Below are positions 1-9,300 of a DNA stretch of 60,000 nucleotides, in pieces; position 1 is the first letter of the stretch; each line of letters opens with the position of its first letter. The DNA comes from Symsagittifera roscoffensis (taxonomy: Eukaryota; Xenacoelomorpha; Acoela; Convolutidae), in NCBI RefSeq assembly GCF_963678635.1, contig NC_087064.1:28066189-28126188 (forward strand), read 5' to 3'. The position numbers and the translations under genes are program-made. The notes under the pieces are model-generated. The model was not told the origin of the DNA, did no database searches, and worked only from the letters and a program-made list of their open reading frames with translations.

Positions 1-2491
1 TTTGAGCATTTAAGCACGTTAATGATAAATTGCGCTCAATCCGGAAGGGTCAGCTGATTTGCGCTCAATTCGGAAGGGTCTTGGGTGAAGACCGATCCGG
101 CAAGCAGTTCAAGGAGCAACAAGAAGGGGCTCAACGACATTAACAATCGACTGTTGGGTATCGTTAACAAGTTTTGTATCCCTTTTGGTACAAAAAGTAA
201 GATAGTAATCTGTGGGGGGCTCGACAGTGCTGCACTGTAGTGACCCTTCACCGAACTGCGAATATCCGAGTTAAGCACCTTAATTCGGATAATAAACAAA
301 CCCGGAGGGGTATAGTATTACTAATATTATTATTTAAATAGCCTATATTAATAGTCTTATATCGATTTTCAGTCAAAAACAACGAAAACAGACCGGTTTT
401 TAGGATCAAAATTGCGATATTTTGATCCCCCCACAAGTCGCGATTTTTGAGATATCGATCTTTTTTGAAACGGAAAAAAGCGCTAAGTTAGTGTGTTACA
501 TCGTAACTGCACTACCATAATAGGTAGAACCGGTTAAGTTAAGTTCGAAGGTGGTTGGAACTATTTTGGTACCGAAAACTGAAATTTCGTGATTTTTGAG
601 AAAACGGAACACTAAAAATTTAGAAAATTTTTTGAAATTTTTGAGGTAGGACAGTAAAAATAGTTGTTCGGACAACGTCCACTAGTGAATCTACAAGTTT
701 TAAAACCCCCTACCCGAAAGCCTTCCGGGTTGCAGAGAAATCGAACATAACGTGTTTGATTTGGTGGATTCATCAATCCGGAGGGGTCCAGGTAGCATAG
801 TTTTTCGCAAATTTTTTCTACAATAGCGTTTTAGATCGGGTCTTTTGCATTGAACTAGAAGTGTATAGGCCTTCTGAGCTCGGATCAATAATTTTTAGGT
901 CGAAGGGACTAGATTTGCAGAAAAAAAAGGGCGGAACCTATAAGAGAGAAAATTTTTGAATTTGGAAAAAAGACGTTTTGGTTAATAACTTTGGAACTAC
1001 AGAGCATATCGAGTCAATCTTGGTACCATTAGATCAGAAATTAGCTGAACTTACTAGTAGGAAAGAGAATTACTCGAAAAAGCGAGCGAGAAAATTTTTT
1101 GAGATTGTTTTTAGCAAATTACACAAATCCGGAGGGGTACACCCTTCACGTTTTATAAATTTTTCTGAAAAACCCTTATACCCCTACCAAAAGTTGATAG
1201 CGATTGAACTAAGTAACTTAGGACAGTTCTAGACAAAAAGGGAAGGCTGAAGGCACAAGACAACCATAATAGAGTCGAAGTTAGGCAAGTGATAAGACCC
1301 TTCACCGTTAGTGTGAATTGTCAAATAAGTGCCTTAACTTCAATCCGGAGGGGTCTGGGAAAGGACCCTATACCCTTCACAGTTAATTCAAACAGCATAA
1401 AAGCAACGCAGAACGTATCCGGAGGGGTATAAGCTGAGATTAAGAAAACTACGAAAAGCTACTTTGACAGAGCTAAGGGCTCCCAATCCGGTGGGGTCGA
1501 AATTTTTCAAAGTCAGAGGGGTCCGAATCCGGAGGGGTCTACTTTCCACAAAACCGGAGGGGTCCGAATCCGGAGGGGTCTTATAGTTGCTAATTCGGAG
1601 GGGTCCAAATCCGGAGGGGTCTACTATTAACTAACTCGGAGGGGTCCAAATCCGGAGGGGTCTATATTCTGACAGTCCGGAAGGGTCCTATTTGTCCCAA
1701 TCCGGAGGGGTATTATTTTATTAAGGACTTAGGTAAACGAAAGAAAGACTAAAAAGCGAGAGGTATTAGGTTATTAATACACAGGCTAGGTATCAGTGAC
1801 TGCACTGGTAACTTGCCTTTCAAAAAAGAACCAGACTAATACAAAACAGATCCGAACTCGGATATTCGCGACACTAAGTCTAAATTAAAAAGAGCGTGAC
1901 TCATTGGTGTGGATTGAAACATAATACGTTTTTGGGAAAAGTGACTGCCCTGAGGATTTTAGTAGGTCTAGCTCGGGCAGTCCGAAGGCAGATAGGTAAC
2001 ACAGTACTCGGTGGGTGCAATAGACGCCCACTTGAGAAAATTACTGCCTTCAAAGTTTTGTCTGTTTGGTGCAGCACCAAGCAGGGAAAGCTTTTTCTTT
2101 AAAAGACAGGTTCGACTATTGTACTGCGACCGACTAAGAGTACAAGACACATACGTTTTTTTTATATATACATTAATGTTGTGTCAATATATATTTTTTG
2201 TTTTTGATTTTAAATCAACCTAAACTGTGCTTGATTGGGTAGTGAATACACTATCTTTTAAAATTGACTGATAACATCATATTGTGCTAGTTTCCAGATC
2301 TTTGGACCAATAATCGGCTAGTGTGAATAAATTTTATACAAACTGTACTCTGACAACATACAGGGATTCGTGGTCACTATTTAATAGAATCTGGTGAAAT
2401 TTATTGTGTTGTGTCATTATTATTGTTAATAAAACTATAAGGTCTCTTGCAATTGAGTCAAGAGTAGGCATAGGAAAGTGACAAATAAAGA
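1..2491 (+). promoter_or_regulatory. Non-coding leader of the giant retroelement with repeated CCGGAGGGGTC motifs
   Basis: No convincing coding sequence is seen before the gag frame opens at 2492. The region carries about 18 dispersed copies of a short motif, consensus AATCCGGAGGGGTC, for example near 41, 67, 301, 774, 1129, 1343 and 1420 and in a dense cluster at 1486-1712. A related form in the opposite orientation (GACCCTTCACCG) is at 242-253 and 1287-1298. A short hairpin around GGTGCAGCACC lies near 2070. Position before gag suggests an LTR or leader with transcriptional or packaging signals. No TATA box, primer-binding site or LTR edge could be assigned. Confidence 0.5.
1486..1712 (+). 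repeat. Dense cluster of 11 CCGGAGGGGTC motifs
   Basis: Eleven copies of (A)AtyCGGAGGGGTC(c/t) occur in 227 bp, starting near 1486, 1513 (degenerate), 1526, 1553, 1567, 1592, 1607, 1634, 1649, 1675 and 1700. Copies alternate between about 15-bp and about 26-bp spacing, so they form pairs. Spacers differ in sequence while the core GGAGGGGTC is kept, which looks more like conserved protein-binding sites than a freshly slipped minisatellite. Confidence 0.7.
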
Positions 2492-2833
2492 ATGAGTTTA
2501 AACAAGTCAAGGATACCAAAACGAGGTAATAGCTCTAGGAAATTCATACCTGAAAAGCAAAGAAAAACGATGACCGATCCTTTTGTAGATTGGATCAAGC
2601 GATCCCGGTCTGACAAAAGGGGGACGGTTTCAGGCAGAATGGTTGAAACGAGAAGTCAAAAGACCTCAGATGAGCCAAGAGAACTGTTAGAAGTGGAGGT
2701 CAATACGGACCATACCATGAATGACAACCAGGAAGTAAATGGACTGGAAGGGAGAGGCAGAAGGCTGGCGAGTGAATCTACTCCGGTAGAACAAGGCCAT
2801 GATTTTGCCACTTCCACCGGGACGTTGGATTGA
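2492..2833 (+). CDS. N-terminal gag segment, closed by in-frame TGA
   Basis: This 113-codon ORF begins at an ATG and lies in the same reading frame as the main gag ORF (3134-6385). After its TGA (2831-2833) the frame stays open to a second TGA at 2999-3001, and from there is open through the ATG at 3134 to 6385. The protein is basic at its start (Lys/Arg-rich in the first 60 residues) and then acidic and polar. No known domain is seen. It may be the original N terminus of Gag, cut by two TGA codons that could have arisen from CGA by CpG decay, or a readthrough arrangement. It could also be an independent short leader ORF. Confidence 0.45.
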   Translation: MSLNKSRIPKRGNSSRKFIPEKQRKTMTDPFVDWIKRSRSDKRGTVSGRMVETRSQKTSDEPRELLEVEVNTDHTMNDNQEVNGLEGRGRRLASESTPVEQGHDFATSTGTLD

Positions 2834-3133
2834 GAGGAGATGTCGGAACTGTCCGACATCTCAACTGAAGTAACGGCAACTAGAAGATCTCCGACAGACA
2901 ACACTATGATGGCAAGCGGAACTGGAAAACAAACAACCTCATCATCGTTCTCAGAAAGAATGAAGAACACCTTCGGAAACATCTTTCCATTCAGCATGTG
3001 AGGAGGAGCAGGAAACGATGGGGAGTCCCAGGAGGAAGAGGATGAAGAGGAGCAAGGGGAGTTTGGATCTCAAGTCAGTCTCAATAGTTCGATCCAGGAG
3101 AGTGAGGCACACGTCGGAAGAGAGACTGGAACC

Positions 3134-6100
3134 ATGGACAAATTTGGTGTAGTGACAACTATAAGCAAAGAGGCGAACACACCGGGCCAGTCGAAGGACT
3201 TCGCGATTAGGACAAGTTCGGAGCCACAACCTGAAGAGAGTAGAACCAGAGGGCTTGGCAACGCGTTAGCGGATCCTGAAATAGATAATGATAAAACGTC
3301 AAGACAGAGAGTCAAGGCCCGGATCTCTACCAGCACGAAGCTACCTGGGACCGACGGAGTTACACCACCACTAGTGACGCCACTCATGGATAACGGGGCA
3401 GCACTAGAGGAAGCCTTAAACAACATAGTGGGCAGTTTAGGAGAACAAAATGAACAGATGTCGATAAGGATGAGTGAACTGGAAAGAGCAGTTCACATTG
3501 AAAGAGAAAGTCTGCGGGAAGAAATAAACCGCAACAGACAAGAAGTTGGCAGAAGCGAAAAACGCTTGAAAGAAAGAACGGACGAACATATGACGAGGAA
3601 CTTGTCGCGAATGACAAGAGAGGCGGAACAGAGGGAGTTACGCTTAAGAGCCGACATGGAGAAGTTAAGAATTCAGCAAGAGCAGTCTCTTGGGTCTCTT
3701 GACACAAAGATAGACGCGATGATGGGGAGGCGAACGCAGGCTATCATGGATAGGTTGGACGGGCTACTAAGCAGCAAGAGTGGACCAAAAGAAGGAGAGC
3801 CGAACTCGGGAGGTCCCAGCAGGGAACCGAGGGTGAACTTCAATGAACATCAAAGGAGGAAGACAAATGGATCCACTAGAGGCAGGGGCAGTTCATCAGG
3901 CTATGCCACAAGGGGTAATACAGCATGGGGCCCGAACAGTAGAGCAAGTTCAACGGGGAACAGACAAACCTCGAACGAACGACCAACGCAAAGCACACAT
4001 GCGACCGGGAGAAGCGATTCTGGCAACATGGGGCATACAAGCCCGAGGAGGAGTCACATGGGCCAAGCGGGAAACGCTCATGGTGATTCGGATTGCAGGG
4101 ATGCACCGCACACAGAGCCTTCGACAAGGTGTGAGGACACTCAGGCGGGACACTCAAGGGATGCTACGGCAATGGCCACAGCATTTGAACCCCTGAACAG
4201 GTCTTTGGAGACATTCCTGACGCGGTTATCTAGAACCAATGAACGCAGTGAAAAGTCCAGAAGAGTCTTTAAGAAGCCAAGATGCTACAAGGACGAATCT
4301 GATGGCTGTATTGGTACCTGGATAGAGGTAATGAAGCTGCATTTCGAGGAAGAGGACTTGTCGGAGAGACAGGAATGCAGCGCGCTCACCAGCAACTTAG
4401 AAGGGACAGCCCTGAACTGTGTCATGGCTAAGAAACAGTATCAACGTGACACTGCTGAGAAAATCTTCGAAATCTTGTTAAACCGTTTCGGATCAGGGGT
4501 GCAGGGGCACCAGGCGATGATGCGCTTCGAGAAACGGAGGCAACGAGAAGATGAAACAATAGACAAGTTTCTCGATGATTTGGAAATGCTGAGAAGACGC
4601 AGCCAACCGGATGAGTCAAACCGAAGGATGAACCTGGCCGTAGCCTCAAAATTCATCGATGGTGTGAAAAATGATGAACTTCGTACGATGCTAGCAACGC
4701 ATTACACACCACTATCAACTAATGCGCCAACACCGGAGGAGTTGAGGCTCAAATCAAAAGAGTATCTGTTGTTGAAACCTCCTTCGAGATCTGGATATTA
4801 CAAGAACAATTATGGCAATTTTAACAACGGACCAGCTAACCAAGGGAACAATTGGTACAAACCGAGGGATGATATGGACAAGAGACGTTCTTGTGCTAAT
4901 TGCAGTTCAACAGACCATCATGTGTCAGCATGCCCAGCTTACAAACAAGGCATGAAAGCAATAGGCTTTAGCCTCGAGGACGAAGATGCGTCAGAGTTGG
5001 ATCATGAGGATTTCATGAGAGGAGTAATTGCGAAATTTGGCCCGAGGTGTTTCTTTTGTAACTTGGAAGGTCATTTTAAATCAGATTGTCCGCAATTCTG
5101 GGATGCAGTGGCAGACATCAAGCATCCAAGGCATGAAGAAGCTTTGTCAGGAGTGAAAGCAAGCAAGGCTCGACTTTTGAGCGAAGCAGAGGCACGCAGG
5201 AAGGACAAACCTCAAGAGCTGGCGGCAAAGAAAATGCAAGCAGTAACAGAAGAGGCACGTGAACCGGAACCAGCAACTGCGGCCGATGACTTCAAGATCG
5301 ATTATAAGGTAGCCGCAAAGGATGCTCTAAATAGAGTACAGCAGGAATTGGTGACGAAAGAAATCGAACAAAAAGTGAAACTTGAACTGGAAAATGAAAA
5401 GCTTCAGGAGCAACTGAATACCTTTGAGGCAACGGAGTTCGAAGAGACGAAAACACCAAGCAGTTTAGATGTGAAACTTAAAGTGATCTCCGGTAAGAGG
5501 TTCGGCATGGCGCCGCAGGGAAAGAAGATACAGTCGATAATCTCAGTGGCTGGACACCAGGTAATAAGAAATTTGAGTGAACCATCAGAGTTCACTTTAA
5601 TGCATTTGGACACATATGCAGATTATCTGAGGCAGGTGGAGCCACGCACTGAGTCGAGAGCTGTGCGAGCACTACTAACGACGGGTGGCCCTCGCATGAA
5701 GAAACTTCATGGACGCTACTTGGAGGTCTATGGGCCGTATCAAATAATGCTGAACGTGGATGGAATCAGCATCTACACCAGGACTTACATAACAACAGAT
5801 GATGACCAAATGGGGCAGATCTATTTGGGTGAAGAGGAACTCAAAGTCCGCAGGATAGGCCATGACGCCATGATGGAACAGGACGCGGTACATATTGGAT
5901 ATGAAGCAGATGTGACAGCACACCTGCTTGACACCAACGGAACAAAAATCGGAGTCACAGGGCTTCTGGACACAGGCGCGGTGGTGAGTGTGATGCCGAT
6001 AAAAACCTGGGAGAGAATGGGCTTCACGCGGGAAGATCTGATTCCTACGAATCTCCGACTAGCCGCTGCAAATCGAGGAGCTATCTACGTAGCCGGAAGA

Positions 6101-6385
6101 ACACCGGTGACGGTCCTTCACATGGGAGGACGGAACCTTTGGATGAGCTTCCTGGTGGTAGAGAATCTGGACGACGCCGACCAATTCATCTTGGGCAGAG
6201 ATTTTGTCAGGAACTTTGACGTGATGTTTGACTTGAACAACGGTCTAATACGGATTAGAAACCCGGACCGAAAGTATGTTAAGAGACCAATTAATAGGAT
6301 AATAACAGATGAAAATAAGGTACCAGTTTTTTTTGGACAGAAAAGTAAAATTACAACCAGGACAAGCTGTAGTAGCGATTTTTAG
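3134..6385 (+). CDS. gag: Gag with two zinc knuckles and retropepsin-type protease
   Basis: A 1,083-residue protein providing structural Gag and an aspartic protease. A long coiled coil spans about 92-197. A low-complexity Gly/Ser/Arg/Thr-rich stretch runs about 220-350. A retrotransposon Gag/capsid-like domain is at about 358-550. Two CX2CX4HX4C zinc knuckles follow, at C587-C590-H595-C600 and C639-C642-H647-C652, then a second coiled coil (about 735-790). The protease has LLDTGAVVSVMP with catalytic D946-T947-G948 and a later ILGRDF flap-end motif. The start at 3134 is only the first ATG after the last TGA; the same frame is open back to 3002 and, across two TGA codons, to 2492. The 3' end overlaps pol by 77 bp, with pol in the +1 frame. 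Capsid, nucleocapsid and protease in one reading frame is normal for Gypsy elements. Confidence 0.88.
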   Translation: MDKFGVVTTISKEANTPGQSKDFAIRTSSEPQPEESRTRGLGNALADPEIDNDKTSRQRVKARISTSTKLPGTDGVTPPLVTPLMDNGAALEEALNNIVGSLGEQNEQMSIRMSELERAVHIERESLREEINRNRQEVGRSEKRLKERTDEHMTRNLSRMTREAEQRELRLRADMEKLRIQQEQSLGSLDTKIDAMMGRRTQAIMDRLDGLLSSKSGPKEGEPNSGGPSREPRVNFNEHQRRKTNGSTRGRGSSSGYATRGNTAWGPNSRASSTGNRQTSNERPTQSTHATGRSDSGNMGHTSPRRSHMGQAGNAHGDSDCRDAPHTEPSTRCEDTQAGHSRDATAMATAFEPLNRSLETFLTRLSRTNERSEKSRRVFKKPRCYKDESDGCIGTWIEVMKLHFEEEDLSERQECSALTSNLEGTALNCVMAKKQYQRDTAEKIFEILLNRFGSGVQGHQAMMRFEKRRQREDETIDKFLDDLEMLRRRSQPDESNRRMNLAVASKFIDGVKNDELRTMLATHYTPLSTNAPTPEELRLKSKEYLLLKPPSRSGYYKNNYGNFNNGPANQGNNWYKPRDDMDKRRSCANCSSTDHHVSACPAYKQGMKAIGFSLEDEDASELDHEDFMRGVIAKFGPRCFFCNLEGHFKSDCPQFWDAVADIKHPRHEEALSGVKASKARLLSEAEARRKDKPQELAAKKMQAVTEEAREPEPATAADDFKIDYKVAAKDALNRVQQELVTKEIEQKVKLELENEKLQEQLNTFEATEFEETKTPSSLDVKLKVISGKRFGMAPQGKKIQSIISVAGHQVIRNLSEPSEFTLMHLDTYADYLRQVEPRTESRAVRALLTTGGPRMKKLHGRYLEVYGPYQIMLNVDGISIYTRTYITTDDDQMGQIYLGEEELKVRRIGHDAMMEQDAVHIGYEADVTAHLLDTNGTKIGVTGLLDTGAVVSVMPIKTWERMGFTREDLIPTNLRLAAANRGAIYVAGRTPVTVLHMGGRNLWMSFLVVENLDDADQFILGRDFVRNFDVMFDLNNGLIRIRNPDRKYVKRPINRIITDENKVPVFFGQKSKITTRTSCSSDF

Positions 6386-9300
6386 AATGAGAAATTTAAA
6401 TTCGTTAAGTGATAGTAAACAGGTTTGCTTAGTACCGAATCCAAATAGTCAGAGTTCGGTGATTTTAGGCCGGAGCTTCTCGGTAACGCGAAACGGACTG
6501 TGTGTCAGTGTGTTGTTGAACACACTGGACACCACGGTTTCAATCCAGCGTGGAAAGAAGCTTGGCTACGCCTTGCCGATGAGGACCGACTATGAAGAGA
6601 CAGAAAACTCGAAGAAATATAGTGTGAAAGACTGTCCTTATCATGCAAATAAAGATAAAATTTTAAAGAGGATTGATGAATTAAAATCTATTCGTAAATT
6701 GTTTTCAATGAAATCCGAAACGGACGACGGCTTATCAAGCTGCTCGAATTTTCCGGAACGCCCCTCGTCATATGAACTAGATTCTGACAAACCGGTTTTG
6801 CCAGAAATAGAACATTTAAAAGGAAAAATAGGTGAGGGAGATTTTGAAAAATTGCGGGACCTCCTAGATCGGAACGCCGAAGTATTTTCAAAACATAAGG
6901 CGGACATCGGTTGCTGTAATTTCGTCGAACACGAAATCGAACTAGAAGAGGGCGCCGTTCCCCATAGGGAAGGCGCAAGGCGAATGACGCCACATAAATC
7001 GGAAGCGTGCCGAGCGGAAATAGAAATGTTGCTTGAATACGACATGATAGAGCCCTCGAAATCACCATGGGCTTGCGGAGTAGTAATGGCGAAAAAGAAA
7101 GGGGGGCAGCTTAGATTTTGTTGCGACTTTCGTTACTTGAACGCGGTAACGATTAAAGATGCGTACCCGATACTGCGAATAGACGAGAGCCTATCCAAAC
7201 TTGGTGATGCAAAGTTCTTCACCACATTGGACTTGGGTTCTGCCTTCTGGCAGGTTCCTCTGCGAAAGAAGGACAGGGAGAAAACCGGATTCGCGTGCGA
7301 ATTGGGGTTGTATCAGTGGAAGAGGATGCCCTTCGGCTTGTGCAATGCAACAGCAACCTTTCAAAGGCTGATGGCTCAGGCTTTGACAGGAGTGACCAAA
7401 AAGTACGGGAATCTCTTGATGTGCTACGTGGATGACGTAGTCATAGCGACACCAACCCTGGAGGATCACATTGATCGGCTCGATGAGGTCTTCGGATGGA
7501 TGAAAAGAGCAGGCTTGAAATGCAAACCATCGAAATGTGAAATCCTTAGGGATTCGATCAAGTACCTGGGAAGAATGGTGGACCGGCATGGTGTGAGGCC
7601 AGATCTAGAAGCAGTAGAGGCTGTGCTGACATGGAAAGCTCCTAGAACGGACACACAGCTCATGAGCTTCCTAGGGTTTGCCAATTACTACCGAGAATTC
7701 ATAAAAGGATACGCGGACAAGGTGTACCCGATGCAGAAGCTGATGCGCAACAAAGGGAAAAAGTTCGAATGGAACGATGAGGCACAAGTTGCTTTCGAGA
7801 ACATAAAGCGGGAACTGTGCGAAGCGCCAGTGCTGGGCATGCCTACAGAAAAGGGCATGTATGTTCTTGACACAGACGCATCGGTGGTGGCCATCTCAGG
7901 AATATTGCATCAAGAGCAAGAATGGAACGGAAGAACAGTCCTCCGTCCCATTGCATACGGCAGCAAAGTCTTGAGTGACACAGAGATGAAATATGGCACA
8001 CCAAATGCAGAAATGTTTGCAGTAGTTACCTTCGTGGAGAAGTACCGTGCATACTTGGGGAGCGCTCCCTTCAAGTTACGCGTGGACAACAGAGCGTTAT
8101 CCTGGTTGAAGACCTACTCGATGGATCAGAGTTATATTGGTAGATGGATAGTAAGACTGGATGGCTACCATATGATAATCGAACACAGGATGCGTGATAA
8201 ACATCAGAATGCTGACAGTCTCAGCAAGAAAACTGAGTTCTATGAAAGATTGGAGCAGAAGCAGGCCAATCAGGCGGAAGTAAAGGAGGGATTCTCGTTT
8301 CTGGACAAAGAAACTTATGAAGCGCTTCCCTTAACGAGATGGTTGGATAAGTCTGGACATCCAATTCCGGGGCATCCTGAGTTACCTGTAGAGAAAGCAG
8401 CCGAGATAAAGATCCTGTCAAGGGAGGACCCGGTCCCCTTGGATTTGTTGCTGCGCTCGAACCTGGTCCAACAAGAACTCTCTCGCATGAACATAAACAG
8501 CCTCTCATTATTGGATAAAACGGTGCAAGTCACACCACAAGTGATGCGGATACTGGGTGGATTGTTAGAAAGAGAAGTGACCAGAGATGACCCCGAGTGG
8601 ACAGCAGCAGTGGCATCGCTAACAGTCAGTGAGAAGGTGAAGATCATGCCGTCCAGACAACAGCACGAAGAGAACAAGAGGGATTGTAGGACAATAGTTC
8701 AGCAACTAGTATCCTCAATACCCCAAGAGATTTTAACCAGTACTTCTTACGGACGGAAAGAACAGGGGAGCAGCAAGCGAAAGAAAACCGTCACCTTTGT
8801 AGACCGGGAAAAAGAGGGTGAAGAGGTAGAACAAAATCTGCTGCAAGACTATTTGTCCGGGGAGAAGAATGAGGAGAAAAACCAGCGATCACAAGATCAA
8901 CACCCGGGACAAGGAAATTTGTCCGGGGAGTCTGAGATAAACGAGGAAATTCCTGATGAGAAACAGGACCGAGAGAACAAGGTTTTTTCCGGGGTGTTCA
9001 GATGGATGCGAAGAAGGCACAGACATGATCTGGAGGAGCGTGCAGTCTACAGCACAACCTCTTCGACAGATGATGATTCCCGAAACTCAGGAATGGACAC
9101 CTATTCAGACAGGAACTCGAGTTCAGGATCCGAGCTGTCAGAACTGGCGATACACACGCTACTAGTGGAAACTCGGGCGAGAGACCTGGACAGAGAGGTG
9201 TACCAGGATCCTGACAGTGATCGCTACCTAATACCAAGCGAAAGAGTCTTTGACAACGCAGCGGATGACTTAGAAACGATAGCGGTATCGAAACGTTCGA

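Noticed and set aside
1486-1712. CRISPR array
   Set aside because: The repeats are only about 14 bp with irregular short spacers in a eukaryotic retroelement leader, and no cas genes are present.
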